DNA of 64,000 bases, from contig JAGYXB010001948.1 in the NCBI GenBank assembly GCA_022495005.1, forward strand, positions 496,001 to 560,000, read 5' to 3'. The stretch is from Rhyacophila brunnea. Its lineage: Eukaryota > Arthropoda > Insecta > Trichoptera > Rhyacophilidae. Of the stretch, positions 45,001 through 56,621 are shown in pieces (the stretch's first letter is position 1; every line of letters begins with the position of its first letter). The notes under the pieces are model-generated. The model saw only the letters and a list, made by a program, of their open reading frames with translations, had not been told where the DNA came from and searched no databases. A program made the translations under genes and the position numbers.

Positions 45001-48000
45001 GGGATTGGGTGCATCTAAACTACCTACCTACCTAGTTAAGCTATATTTCGATAATAATAAGTTAAAGAAACTAAAAATATAAATGCAAAAGCCCTAAAAT
45101 ATGCATTTATTTATGAAATATGCACTAATCTCCGAAATATGATCTAACGTCTCAAATATGCATTTATATGCACAATAAAATTTTATTTTTGGATTATGTG
45201 TGTTTCAAAATGGATTTCTGTGCCACTCTCATAGCTGTGCATACACCCTAACAAAACATGCACTAGCATATAAATCCGGGCCCTAATCATTACACTGGAC
45301 GCATACCTACAAAAAACTAGATGTTTGCTTGATAACATACTCTGAAATATATTTTTGTTATGTTAAATACATTCGGGATTGGATTCCCTAGTTTGGAGTC
45401 AGTGTATGGACCTAATATGTTGAGCAAGTGGCTATCATCCATTCTCGTAAAAACAAAAATCTGTTGATTAAAACCTGCACTGTTGAGAGTGGAGACTAGG
45501 GATTCCAATCCCGGGATCCCGAATCCCGGGATCCCGGGATCCCGAGCTATTTTCGATACCTATGAATCCCGGGATTGATAAACATAATCCCGGGATTTCG
45601 GGATTGATTTTTTATCAATTTTTATGGAACATAAAATAAAAGCAAAAATATAACAGAAAAAATACTTATAATAAAAAATAACTACATTAGAAATAAACTG
45701 AGTTTGAGTGAAGTTTGATTTATACCCATGTGTAGGTAAGTTGCCGATTTATTTTATTTTTTCACATAAATTATAAAAATGAGAAAGATTGAAAAAAACA
45801 ATGCTTCGCACTTTTAACAAAGTAATTCCACCATGATCTCATACGTTTTACGGCAGTTTCATATTTGGCTGACTAATTAGATTTATGAAGCGGAAAGGCC
45901 ATAAGTACGCCATGATTATTTGCTTTACTATTTTAAATCTCGCTAATCCATTCGATTAGTCTTTATTACCAGAAACAGCAATCTCATATTAAATTCACAT
46001 TATTATTTATACTTATAAGAATATTATTTACTCCATTAAATTTATGTATTTCCAAGATTGAACGTATACAATATTAACAATAAATGTATTAAATAGTATA
46101 AATTATACTAGATTTATTTTTGACCGATTTTATCAATGTTATTTGTGAATATAAAAATTTTATATTAACAATCGAAAAAAATGCCAATCCCGGGACCAGT
46201 CCCGGGATCCCGGGATTGTCAACTTGTAATCCCGAAATCCCGGGATCAGAATTTTGGCTCGGGATTGGATTCCCTAGTGGAGACCCATATTATGAACTTA
46301 TTAGGATCGGATATGGTCAAAAAAAATACTTACCTAAGTATTACGTGTATCTACTTTTATGTCAACTTCTCTCTGATTTAGATTTGAGATTATAGAGTAT
46401 ATTCAATGTATTCAATAATCTGGAAACGAATGTAAATTGGGTTTTATTTATGTCCGGTTGATGTGCTTATCCAATGCTTAACTTTTAGGATCTGATAGGG
46501 TAAGAGCTACAATTATTGGCCAGTTAAGGATTTTTTCAACTTTGTTAATTTTTTGTGGACACATTAGTAAGGTGAAATAAAAAAAAATATAATTTGTTAA
46601 ATTGTTTATTTGTTTATAATAATCAATTATCAGAAGATTTAAAAAAATATATTTTACATAAAAAAAATAATCAAAAAAAGGCAGAAATCTACAATTATTG
46701 GCCACCAAAAGATGCAATTATTGGCCACCCCAAAATTGCTGTAATAATATTATTTAAACAAAAATTAAAAAACAGTTTATGTAATATTATGATCACACAT
46801 CATTATTAAGTGTTCTGTCAAGTACTTAATGCAACTTTATCGTAATTTTAGTAGACATACGTAACATATTACTGAAAAATACAAAGAACACATTGAGTTA
46901 CAGTGAGAGACGCATATTTAATTAAATACGTAGAGCTTGTTGAAAATTGATTTCAAAAATTCAAAAGAATTCTTATACCTACCTAATAGAAGTTAACAAA
47001 CATTTTGACGTAGCATAGAGGATAAATGAGAATCATTGAAGTTTTCCCACAGTCGGAACAGCATACAAAACTTTTCAGTCGAGGATTTTTGCAGAAGGAA
47101 TTTTAGTTTTGAATTTTAGCGTGCTTGGTATTTCAAATCTTCTTGTTACTGAACGCAAAGACTCTTCACTATGGTCTTTCATATACCCTATTGCTTTTTT
47201 ATTCTTCCGTTCTTGACTATATTTTATTCGTTTATTTTGATGCATTTTTATTCTGAAACAATCAAGAAAAAAGTTTCTATTATCGGCCACCAAAACTACA
47301 TATGGGCCAGGTGGCCAATATTTATCTACGAATGTCGGAGAAATATAACAAAAACGAAGATGATTAGTAATACTGTTAAAACACTATTCAACTAATAAAA
47401 ATAAATGTAATACTTTACTAATTAGTCACATATTCTATTAGCCAGGCCGGCCGATAAAGGAAAATCGACGTATTTTGGAATCAGTTAATGGCCACCATCA
47501 TAATATACCTACCCACCTATTTTTTACAAAATATATGTCTAATGATGTATACATAAATAAAATACATAGGTACTTGTCAATTGGATTAGCATTTTGTATG
47601 ATATTAAATGTTTAACATACCTTTTAACAGAAGTCATGTCCTTGTACAATTAACAACAAATCCCACTTATTTCACGGTTTTGCACGAACTGTCGGATAAA
47701 AATGCGGTTTTAAGGTTGTTTTATAATGCTAAAAGTAACAGTTATCTGTTTTACCAAGGGAGGAACAACTGACGAGATTTTTTTAATAAGTTAACAGATG
47801 GCAATGTTGATTTAATATCTTAAAAAACTAGATTTTATCTGCAAGTGGCCAATAATTGAAGCTGGCCCATAATAGTAGCTCTTACCCTACTAATTTTATT
47901 GATATAAACAACATATTTGTTAGTGAGGTAGGGACCTGAAATATGGCAGGAATGCCCTCAACCAAATTGACTGCAATAATTGTAGTAATAATGTACCTAC

Positions 48001-50924
48001 CCTACAACTAATTTATTTTATATTCTATTAAAAATACGCATTTATTAGTTAATATTTAACCGTTTAGTGTGAGGCCTCAGTGCCAGCGTTCGGCGCAGCG
48101 TTGAGCGTTTTGCGCAACTCAAACGTATAACCGTATAAATGTATAACAAAAAAAGACATTGTCTACGAACATTTTCACACACGGTTATACGTTTGAGTTG
48201 CGTAAAACGCTCAACGCTGCGCCGAACGCTGCCACTCAGGACGTACACTTAGTGTTTAGTTTATAGTAATTAGACTAATAATACAAAAACAAATTTAGAA
48301 ATATCAATTTCGCGTATTTGAATTTCGGGCTTTTCGCATAGACGGTACTATATTTACGTAGGTATGTAGTAGAGGTGGAAAAACTGGTCGATTTTGAAGA
48401 CTATGTATACTACTACCAGTATTAAAAAATACTTAGTATCGAAACTTGTTCCAAAATACTTACTAGTATTTGAAATATCGGCTATAATAGAATCGTTAAA
48501 AATACATCCGCTTTTCGAAAAGTCTCATTTTCGAGACAGGTACCGCTGGAACTATGGCACTAGTCACTCCTGTTTCAGTAGAAAATACTGAAGCATTAAT
48601 AGCACTGGTTTCATTTATCTGTAAAGCATTTTCATTTACAGGTGGAGCTATATTTTGCCTGGCAAATTCAATATGAATAGTTGGGTGCTTGCGCTGTAAA
48701 AGTTTCTTCAAATTTGACATTGACTTGTATGAATTTTTTATTTTACAAACATTACAGATGGCATAATTTGTAACTATTTCTTTGGAACGATTCCACACGA
48801 AACTTAACCTTTTAGTAGCCATTTTTACACAAATTGTTTATTAAGTATAATATAATTATTATCCATTTATACAATCACGCATACAATTTGAATTCAGTTT
48901 ATGTTTATAAGTTCCAATTATAACACTAAAAAATCGAGAAACTTGACGTGACAAAACCAGATAACCGTGTAGTCAGTTAGCGTTATCAGAACTCCGCTAT
49001 TCCGGCTTGCGACTGACGTCAACTCGATGTAAATGTCATACTCAACTTAAACTAATTCCGTAGTATTATACTAAACATACGCGAGTCGCGAAGTCCGAGG
49101 CGATTATTTCATACGTAGCAAGACTAGGAACTAGCTAGTGTACGGCGAGATCTCATACCATGCGTCGAACCCCTGGACTCGATAAAGTCTCATACTCAAC
49201 TGAAACCAAAACTCTTAAAACTAAAACTAAGGCGAACTCAAATAGTATACTATAAAACGAACATGTGACCATTTCTGTCCTTCACTATACCAACTTTACA
49301 ACAGAGGAGAAAGGGAGAACAATGACAGTTGAGTATAATATCACGGCTAGACATACGTGTATCATGATATCTCGCTCGCGCGCATTTAATATCAATAGCG
49401 TTGAAAGTCAACCAGCATTACCGAATGGCGAGTCACGGCGATGATATTATTATCATCGAATGCGTTTGAATTCGAACATCTTATACGTTTCAAGTTTCTT
49501 GAAACAAGTTTATTGGGCCACAAATACTTAGTATGGGTAGTTTCATCCGAAACTTAAGTACACAAACTGGTGACAGTATTTCCAACTCACCTCTAGTATG
49601 TAGGTAATTAAATGAAGATAATATGGAAATCTGAATTACTTCCTACTAATTAATCCTCCTCAACGTCATTTATGGTACTACTTACAAACCCTTGGCAGGT
49701 CTTTACCTTTCAAAAAAACTACCTCCATCCTGGACGATTCAGCGCCGACACTCTCCAGTCTTAAATCTCCTGTGGCGCAATCCCCCTATCCCTCAGTCGG
49801 TCAATCAGTTTCGGCCGTCAGGTCTTCTCTTGCCCTTAGTGAACGCGTACATAGCCCGCCTCGCTGCCAACTCCGTCGGTATTTTATACACGTCGCCAAT
49901 CTAGCGAATAGACTGCATTTTCTTATGCTACATGCTAGTTCCCATAAAGTATTATCTACAGGTCATTTTACTACCGTTTAAGACTTGGTGCATATGCATA
50001 ATTTTCATTAGAAAAGACTTCATGGTTGTTTATAAAATTGAGTTTAGATACAAAAATTCTGCCGTCGGATAGATTGATTCTATTCGATAGAGCACAGTTT
50101 TTCAACCCATGCGCCGCGACCCTTAGTGGGGTCGTCAACTACTCTTAAATTCTGATGAAAAGTGACTTCATACACTTTCTAACAAATTAAGCCCTATGAA
50201 TAAATATTAAACATCGTCGCCTGCGGCGCTATTTTGTTTCTCGTTGATTAATATTAAAATATGCTGTGCGATAAGTACTTAGTTATGTTTTTAACCTATG
50301 ATTTTTTAATATCTTGATTGTTGCGTGTATTTTTAATCCGGTAAATCTGTTATGCAGAAAAACGCTGATTACTGGAAACTACCGTATTTTTTCGTCTAAA
50401 CGGGAAAGGTTCTTTGATAAATTGTTTAAATTATCTTACCTGACAACTGATTTGACGACATCTATTATTTCGGAAAATGTTCCTTGTATGCTTCCTTGTT
50501 TATGGGATTCTTTTGTGGCATTCTTGATTGTCAGAGTGATGTTCATAGAAAATACGAGGCCACTAAATATTTAGAACTGGTGGATAAAAGGAACTAATGG
50601 AGGCCTTCGTCGGGCAGGGGATCGATTAGACATTTTACCATATCTTATAGTTTCAACTATCTCACCTTACTATGATACGTATATAATATCTTTCTTATTA
50701 TCTTATTTGGCTTTAAAACTTTTTTTTCGAGGTACTGTGGCGCAGTGTCTGGTTCTTCTACGGCTTTGCTTTTTGATATAAATAATATTTCTGTAATGTT
50801 TTTTTTTTGCTTTTCAGGAAGTCGCGATTAAAATGGAGTCCATCCACTCAAGACACCCACAACTATTATATGAAAGCAAATTATACAGAGTACTACACGG
50901 CGGTATCGGTATTCCGCACATCAG
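38935..50924 (+). CDS. CkIalpha: Casein kinase I alpha, first two coding exons (partial gene)
   Basis: Ser/Thr kinase of the CK1 family. In other animals CK1 alpha primes beta-catenin and Ci/Gli for degradation in Wnt and Hedgehog signalling and acts in cytosol and nucleus. Exon 1 (38935-39057) codes residues 1-41 and exon 2 (50818-50924) residues 42-76 plus two bases. Visible kinase features: glycine loop G24-S-G26-S-F-G29 in [16 protein letters not shown]-binding Lys46 in EVAIKMES, and helix C Glu60 in [11 protein letters not shown]. The IGIPHIR end matches the known exon boundary region. The start ATG follows ATAATC and the N-terminus ([17 protein letters not shown]) aligns with the family. 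The HRD, DFG and C-terminal exons are not in the window. Intron 1 is 11,760 bp and intron 2 exceeds 13 kb; both are crowded with transposons. Confidence 0.95.
40138..40290 (-). repeat. Interspersed repeat, copy 2 (partner at 575)
   Basis: Inverted match of 575-722: CCATAGATAACAGACGT at its left, then a (TA)n run, GTTCCATACAAGAAGATGCC and GAACCCAAAAAAGTAT at its right. Class unknown. Confidence 0.5.
42714..42908 (-). pseudogene. LINE ORF2 C-terminal remnant
   Basis: A minus-strand frame reads [19 protein letters not shown] then [13 protein letters not shown]. This resembles the region after the reverse transcriptase in Jockey/CR1-like LINEs (LxxRRxxxDLIxLYKIL...DSPxLLS). Only this 65-codon piece is recognisable. 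Confidence 0.45.
44213..44434. repeat. Short element rich in ATTATAGTA, copy 1
   Basis: Begins with GTGTTGTCATCTTTTTCTATG and ends CTATAATTATAGTACGGTTGG (CAACACTGCC follows). The inverted relative is at 56622-56757. The ends are near-complementary (GTGTTG.CA.C / G.TGGCAACAC). Internal ATTATAGTA units repeat. Probably a small non-autonomous DNA element. Confidence 0.5.
44516..45285 (-). mobile_element. hAT element with TAGGGCCCGGATTT ends
   Basis: Terminal repeats TAGGGCCCGGATTTGTATGC and GCATATAAATCCGGGCCCTA are flanked by perfect 8 bp duplications ATCATTAC (44508-44515, 45286-45293). AAATATGCACTA-like units are repeated near both ends. A transposase 3' fragment lies on the minus strand. Confidence 0.88.
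44868..45022 (-). pseudogene. hAT transposase C-terminal fragment
   Basis: A minus-strand frame ending at TAA 44868 reads [20 protein letters not shown], then [16 protein letters not shown]. It is the conserved hAT dimerisation region (SxDxERxFSxY). The rest of the transposase is deleted from the element. Confidence 0.7.
45374..45392. repeat. Solitary end of the CCCGGGAT element family
   Basis: CGGGATTGGATTCCCTA at about 45374 equals the outer 17 bases of the right end of the element at 45497-46276, but no body is attached. It suggests an older, deleted copy next to the present insertion. Confidence 0.5.
45497..46276. mobile_element. CCCGGGAT-rich hAT-like element, copy 2
   Basis: 780 bp, the same length as and nearly identical to the core of copy 1 (28264-29043), in inverse orientation. 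Perfect 8 bp duplications GTGGAGAC (45489-45496, 46277-46284). Ends TAGGGATTCCAATCCCGGGA and GGGATTGGATTCCCTA. Confidence 0.88.
46498..47887 (-). mobile_element. pogo-like transposon remnant
   Basis: Inverted ends GGGTAAGAGCTACAATTATT (then GGCC) and GGCCCATAATAGTAGCTCTT (then ACCC) with TA on both sides (46496-46497, 47888-47889). AATTATTGGCCAC motifs recur at 46515, 46695, 46720 and 47845. A helix-turn-helix fragment lies on the minus strand. About 1.4 kb, decayed. Confidence 0.7.
47075..47293 (-). pseudogene. pogo-like transposase N-terminal fragment
   Basis: A minus-strand frame includes [20 protein letters not shown] followed by [17 protein letters not shown], the psq-type helix-turn-helix pattern of pogo transposases (SLRxAAxxFxIPxSTL). 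Stops at 47075. No DDE domain was recognised downstream. Confidence 0.5.
48081..48234. mobile_element. 154 bp hairpin MITE
   Basis: Arms of about 55 bp beginning TGCCAGCGTTCGGCGCAGCG are almost perfectly complementary. The spacer is about 45 bp. Flanked by CTCAG on each side (48076-48080, 48235-48239). GC-rich arms in an AT-rich intron. Transcripts from the kinase intron would form a long hairpin. Confidence 0.75.
48370..49595 (-). mobile_element. hAT transposon with BED-finger ORF
   Basis: Ends TAGAGGTGGAAAAACTGG and CAACTCACCTCTA with perfect 8 bp duplications GTATGTAG (48362-48369, 49596-49603). Subterminal ATACTTACTAGTATTTG blocks are near both ends. Carries the 5' part of a transposase gene. 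A shorter relative is at 59064. Confidence 0.88.
48496..48822 (-). pseudogene. hAT transposase N-terminus with BED zinc finger
   Basis: A 108-codon minus-strand frame starts [20 protein letters not shown] and shows the finger C-x2-C...H-x4-H as [12 protein letters not shown] and [10 protein letters not shown], then a low-complexity linker. It runs into the element's end region, so the catalytic hAT domain is missing. Confidence 0.7.
49604..50817. other. End of CK1 alpha intron 1
   Basis: A GC-richer block at about 49640-49960 is open in two plus frames without recognisable domains. CAGTTTTTCAACCCATGCGC at 50095 is a hAT-like end without a partner. Polypyrimidine tract precedes the acceptor at 50817. 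Confidence 0.4.
50818..50924 (+). CDS. CkIalpha: CK1 alpha exon 2
   Basis: Acceptor TTTTTTTGCTTTTCAG, then [17 protein letters not shown] and [14 protein letters not shown], with donor AG|GTTTGT in phase 2. The frame joins exon 1 exactly and matches CK1 alpha rather than delta/epsilon (NGEEVAIK...ESKLYR). Confidence 0.95.
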
Positions 50925-51562
50925 GTTTGTAACGCCTATATTGATTGTTTGGAATTTCTCAATTAAAATTTTTTTTTGAGATTCGAGAGTTCTCAAAACC
51001 AAGAATAGCCATAGCCCTTTTTTATGTGAATATGTTTTTTTTGATTATTATGTTATATCTACTTTTAGTTTTTCGTCAATATTTTTTTCCATTTTACCGA
51101 TTTTGGCATGATTTAATATTTTTACAACTATTTGAACTGTTTTGAGTTCAGGATTAAGGTATTTTTTGGTTTTTCCGGCAAAAAAAAATCCACCGCGAGA
51201 AATTTAAGAAATCTGCAGAGATTGCGGGATCAGGATAAAAATATACGAAACGCTTTTGCCTGTAATATCATATCACCACTAGACGTTAAATATTGTCAGC
51301 CAAAATTATTACCTATCCATATTTCAAAAACTGAAAAAGGGTACCTAATGGTTAATATTTTATTTGTTGGTCAGCAGTGCTAGGATCCTGGAATAGGATT
51401 GTAAAACATTATTTGTTGTGCATGATATGTTTTTAAAATACAATGTATTATTTATAATATTAAGTATATTATATATCTCAAGTGGCGCGTTTAGTGACGT
51501 CGAGGTCGGACGCACTGACTGATTTTGAGCTCCCTACGATAAAAAAAATCTCGTCCACGAAA

Positions 51563-52159
51563 TCTATATAAGTATATAAAAATGAATGTTTGTATGTGTG
51601 TCCCGTATGCGTTCCCGTACCATTAATCCGATTGCAGTTGTTGTGCGCACACCCGCCAAGGTTTCTTAATTATAGCAACCATATTCTCCTTCATTCTATC
51701 TTCTTTTATTCGTATGGTTCCTATACCATTCATCCGATTGCGATAAAACTTTCGTCAGATATTGTGCGCATACCTGCTACGGTTTTTGAATTAGAAAAGC
51801 CATATTTTTCTTCATTCTATCTTCTTTTATTCGTATGGTTCCCATATCATTCATCCGATTGCAATGAAACTTCCGTCAGTTGTTGTGCCCACACCCGCCA
51901 AGGTTTCTTAATTAGTACAGCCATCTTCTTCTATCTTCTTCTATTCGTATGCGTTCCTATACCAAATTTGGAAAATATATGCTTCTCACATGTACAGCTG
52001 TATGTGGCCTGCTCACGCGTTGGAAAACCTTCTGATTTATTCGTGTGCGCACCAGACGGAAACACAAAAAATTATTGAGTATCCAAAAGCACTTCAATAA
52101 ACAGAACAAACACTTAATTTCTTTGAGTGGCATTGCAACGCATGCCGGGTACTCGCTAG
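51563..52159 (+). mobile_element. Non-autonomous Helitron retaining a helicase tail
   Basis: Starts TCTATATAAGTATATAAA after A and ends CGGGTACTCGCTAG before T, the Helitron 5'-TC and 3'-CTAG rules with A|T insertion. It has three diverged units of the TTCGTATGGTTCCTATACCA repeat also found in the 57859 element. Near the 3' end it codes the last residues of a Helitron helicase. Confidence 0.75.
51965..52078 (+). pseudogene. Helitron Rep/helicase C-terminal fragment
   Basis: In frame to a stop at 52076-52078: QLYVACSRVGKPSDLFVCAP then DGNTKNY. This is motif VI and the end of the Pif1-like helicase of autonomous Helitrons. All upstream domains (zinc finger, HUH nuclease, helicase motifs I-V) are absent. 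Confidence 0.7.
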
Positions 52160-52809
52160 TATATTATAAAAAAATGTAGGCCTTAGCAACGCATGATTAG
52201 CCTAGCGTTTATTCTGTAAAATAAAATCGATTACACTTATAAAAAAATAATCATCGATTTGTGAGAAATACGCATCTTTTATAGATTTTGGTATAATTAA
52301 TATAATATTTTATAACTGGTTTGAACTGTCAACTTTCCGACGAGTCTGTTGCGTCATGTGTGTCAAAGAAAATCGCTACTGCATCTCTTGGATAAGAACT
52401 ATTAAAAAATATTCCTGCACGATTGCTGATGGGTACTTGGACCCTTTTATCTATCATTGTAGTTATTAGTCATTGTAGTTATTTATATTATTATTATTGA
52501 GCACCTATACCTACTCGTCGGGAAGTTAACTACCTTGAAGAAAGAATAACCATTTATACGAGGTTAACTCAAAGTGAACTCGCTACACGCAGTTTCTATC
52601 ATACTCGATCATTTCCCATGGTATGAGAATTTTATTGTAAATGAGCTCCATCAACATTTTGTCACCACGACGCTTGACAAACGGTCAAGCGCTGGCTTGG
52701 AAACCACATGTTGAGTTGCCAAATTAAATGTCATCCCAAACCTTTATTGTCTCACTTATTAACCCCCTTTTAAATCAGTTCATTTTAGATAATTTATATT
52801 ATTTGTGAC

Positions 52810-53056
52810 CAATGACAATAATATGGACGAAGCATCTGGGAATAAAAATGACACTCACTTTTTTGTCGGGTCTGCCGAATGGCATAATCTGTTCTAACGC
52901 CATTACAATAAAGGTGATATTGCTATAAATTCCCGATGCGTGATATCGCATATTGGAAATTGCGTGACGTCTACCTATACATGTGCGAATGTCGCTATGC
53001 GCGAATTTACTTGCTAGCTACTATATTGAGTGCGTTGTCCATTAATAATGTCATTG
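52810..53056. mobile_element. MITE, CAATGACATTA family, copy B
   Basis: 247 bp with ends CAATGACAATAATATGGACG and GTCCATTAATAATGTCATTG. Perfect 8 bp duplications TTTGTGAC (52802-52809, 53057-53064). Interior matches copy A (12419) closely but has only one GTTCTAACGCC...CCCGATG block, so this is probably the basic form. Confidence 0.88.
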
Positions 53057-55690
53057 TTTGTGACATATCTTTGTAGAAAAAAATCGGGCCACCGGAATAT
53101 TAGTCAAGTCATATTAGAGCAGTGGTTTCCAAACGTTATGTTACTACGCCCCCCCCCCTTTATTTCAATAAATAATACAGACACCTTTTTAAACAGTCAA
53201 AATTGTACCTACTAACACAAAAACGAAAAAAAAATATAAATAATTACAAGATAAAAACAACTTTTTATATACAAGGTTTTTAAATTTTCTGTTGAATTAT
53301 TATGCTCAATATGCTCAATCTTGTACTTGATATGAAGTAAATAAAAAACAAACAAACAAATATAGAATACTGAAATGTCATTTTGACATTTCATTTTGAT
53401 TTCCATAGTAACGCACGTATATATTAATAATTTAGTTGCTAGGACCACCAACACCAGCAACCAATAATAGTCTTACTTTTTACGGATTTTTCTGAAATAA
53501 CTTTTCATACGAAACAGAATTAACTGAAAATTAATTAAATTCTGCTTAAAGATTGCTAAAAGTATTAAAAGAATGCATTGGCATCGTGTTCTGATATATT
53601 CTTAAAGTTTCAGATGTCTAGCTAGTCGGGAAGTTAAAAATCGATTGCAAGATTTGTTTGTACTGGACAAACAACCACCGTACAAACAAGAATACGAGCT
53701 AATAAAAACGTTGTAAAATAAACAAGGTTTTCCTACTTATATTCATTTTTAAATTAATTTGTTTTTCATGCGATGAATGTGCTTGTTTATTAGCACAATC
53801 AATTTCAATAGTAGTCAATCCAAATTCATCATCGTTCATTGACAGATGGATTCTATCATGGGCCCTCAAGCCAAGATCTTTGACGGGCCCACCTACCTAT
53901 CGCTGAGGTTAAGTGCAGTGTGGAGCTCTAATGTAGTGTTTCCTAAATTATACACAGGAGTTATCATTAAAGTATATCAATCATCATACCTATAGGTATC
54001 ACATCAAATTGCAACGCACAACCACATATTTAAAATATTTAATAGCCTTCTAACAAAGCATTAATAAAATAATGTGAAAAGTGCATTAGCAAACTAACTA
54101 AAAACTCAGTAAATAGATTTTTGTTTGCTTCAATATATTTGGCGCAGAAATCATTTAAAAGTGGAAACATGGCGAACTTATTTTTTTTTGTAATTTTGAT
54201 TTCTAAACCTCCCATTTTTTTATGAATGCCTTCACTTTGTCTTTTTAAATCAGTGAATGCATTAGTGGTCCTTACATTGATTTATTCACTCATTTTTTTT
54301 AAATTTCAACCAAAATTATCGTTCCTAAACAAATTTTCCTCAAATTTCAACATTATGATTTGACCATTTTATTTCATTTTCTCACGAGATAGTCAGTGCC
54401 TTGGGTTACCCCATCCCCCACACGTTTATAGCCCATGAATGTTTATGATAGTATGGATTTAGTTATCATTTAGAAATCATGACGTATTGAACGCCTACGA
54501 TTGTCCAAATTGATAATATGTATTATTTGTAGTTTTTCATAAATTCAAGATATTTTTTTTCGAAAACTAAATTTTCAAACCTAAAATTGTCAGTCATGTC
54601 ACGTGGTTTCTGCTTGTTTGTATTTATTTTTATATTATGAAATAGAAGAGATGTTAATTAATTCGATTTATTTAGAAATATTAATTCTGGTATTTTCACA
54701 CCGGGCGTGACGTAATCATTATTTTATTAACAATGCACATGCGTCAGGGAAGCTCAACTAATGTGCTTGCTCCGAGAAATGGAAAGGGGTGTGCTACAAG
54801 ATTTTCACGATTGACTGCTTCATGATGATTGATATTATAAGGACATTTTATGTTTTTATGCCTAGTCCAAGGCCATGTCCGCTAAAAAATTATACAGTGG
54901 TTTGTAAACTTTTGTCAATACACAAATGCATGTGCAATGCACAATCGTTTGTTTGATAACCAGTGCATGTCGCATTTAAACATTGCTATCAAATTAAATG
55001 CAGCTTGGACAGTCCATATCGTTTCATAACATTTCACAAGGTTAGTAATAGCATACCTAATTATGGCTGCACTTGCGTATCTGTTTGTGCATTTGCCCAA
55101 ATAAATACGCTTCTTTCTGTCCACAGCGGAATTTAAAAAAATGTTTTTAAACAGTTGTTACATAGGTACCGTCTACGGGCAGATGTTGCTAGAATGAAAT
55201 ACGTATACATATATTATGTATATTGAGTGCAAAGGGTTAATGACCACCTTTTATTCCTTAACACAATCGCTGCGGACCTTTTAATTACGTTTTAATTACC
55301 GTATTTAAATAACATGCTAATTGGATCGATCGGCCGCTTAACGGGGACACGGCAGCCGTGTCGTTCGCGTCGAATGAGTTAATCCACTGTTGCCACAATT
55401 TCCTCTCCTAAGTATAAATCTCTCTAGGTACTTCAATGATACCTACCCACGTTTGACGCGATATCTCTTTTTTTCAAAATACTTTTTTTTTTTTTAATAT
55501 GTCATGTTGAACCTTTCTTTAGTGACTAGTCACTGTCACTTTAGTATATTTCCAAAAAGTTTAAGCGAATTCTCGCGGAACCGTCACTACTGGTTCCCCA
55601 TGGTTCCACGGAATCGGTTGGGAATCGCTAGCCCAGTCCGAAGTAGGTATTAAAATTTTCGAACAGCATTTGATGCGTTAGTCACTAACA
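53057..55690. other. CK1 alpha intron 2, no gene
   Basis: CAGTGGTTTCCAAACGTTATG at 53109 is a hAT-like end followed by a C run, without a second end. Otherwise AT-rich with no coding signal. Confidence 0.4.
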
Positions 55691-56597
55691 AGTGTTTCTC
55701 AACCTTTTTACAACTGCGAACTACTGAAAATAGGAGAAACATTTTACGGACTGCTAACGCAGAAATAAAAATATATTATTTATATGGTAACGTATAATGG
55801 CGGATCCAGACGCGTGTAATGTTATGTAATGTAAATTTGTATGGGCGGTACGCGATTTCGACGCGAATCCTGTTCGAGTTCTCGAGCACTGCGAGCGCCT
55901 TTGTGTTCGTGTTAAAAACCGACAGCCGATGGATCAGCGTGAACGTCGCTACGAGTATTACATGTAATGCCGGGTCCAGACTATGTGTAATTTAACATGT
56001 AAGGTAACGCGAATTGTATGGACGGCACACGATCTCGACGCGAATCCTGGTTGTTCGAATTATCGAGCACTGCGAGCGCTTTTGTGTTCGTGTCAAAAAC
56101 CGACAGCCGATGGATCAGCGCGAACGTCGCTACTGGCATTACATGTAAGGATCGTAGCTACGTATGGACGACAAATTCGTGTTACATTACACGCGTCTGG
56201 ACGCGGCCTAAGGATCGTAGCTACGTCCATACGACAAATTCGCGTTACATTACGTGTCTAGAATCTGGACGCGGGCTTATGACATCTTATCACGGTTGAT
56301 TTCGTCACGTAAAACCGTTAATCTATTATCCTTTCCATGCGGACGGCACGCCTGTTGTGCCCTAATTTATTTTTCATTCGATATAATTAGCACGTTATTT
56401 AAATGCGGTAATTAAATGCTCCGCGGCCAACAAGGAACGAAAACACAATGCACAAACACAAACACTTGCAGGTGCACGGGTTTTGAAGATTTTATTAGAA
56501 TTTTTATCATTATGCATTTGGATGCCAAAAATTCGCGGACCGCCAGGAAATTTCTGCGGACCACCAATGGTCCATGGACCACCGGTTGAGAAACACT
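55691..56597. mobile_element. hAT-like element hosting a nested MITE
   Basis: AGTGTTTCTCAACC at the left and GGTTGAGAAACACT at the right are perfect inverted repeats of a common hAT end type. Matching TGCGGACC(A/G)-type sequence is subterminal (ACGGACTGCTAACG; GCGGACCACCAATGG). No clear duplication remains. Most of the interior is the Harbinger-like MITE below. Confidence 0.5.
55798..56276. mobile_element. Harbinger-type MITE with a second copy inserted into it
   Basis: The outer copy starts TGGCGGATCCAGACGCG and ends CTAGAATCTGGACGCGGGC. The inner copy (55968-56208) starts TGCCGGGTCCAGAC and ends CGCGTCTGGACGCGGCC. It is flanked by TAA on both sides (55965-55967, 56209-56211), the PIF/Harbinger target. 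The block GAGCACTGCGAGCGC...GATCAGCG(T/C)GAACGTCGC appears in both copies. GC content is much above the surroundings. Confidence 0.8.
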
Positions 56598-56621
56598 CGG
56601 CGTGAGTAGTCCGTCGCCGCA

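Noticed and set aside
49692..49981. GC-richer overlapping frames as a gene
   Set aside because: No recognisable domain and no start or splice signals that favour one frame.
51590..51960. Long open frame at the start of the Helitron
   Set aside because: It is the translation of Helitron subterminal repeats. Only the last 37 codons resemble a helicase.
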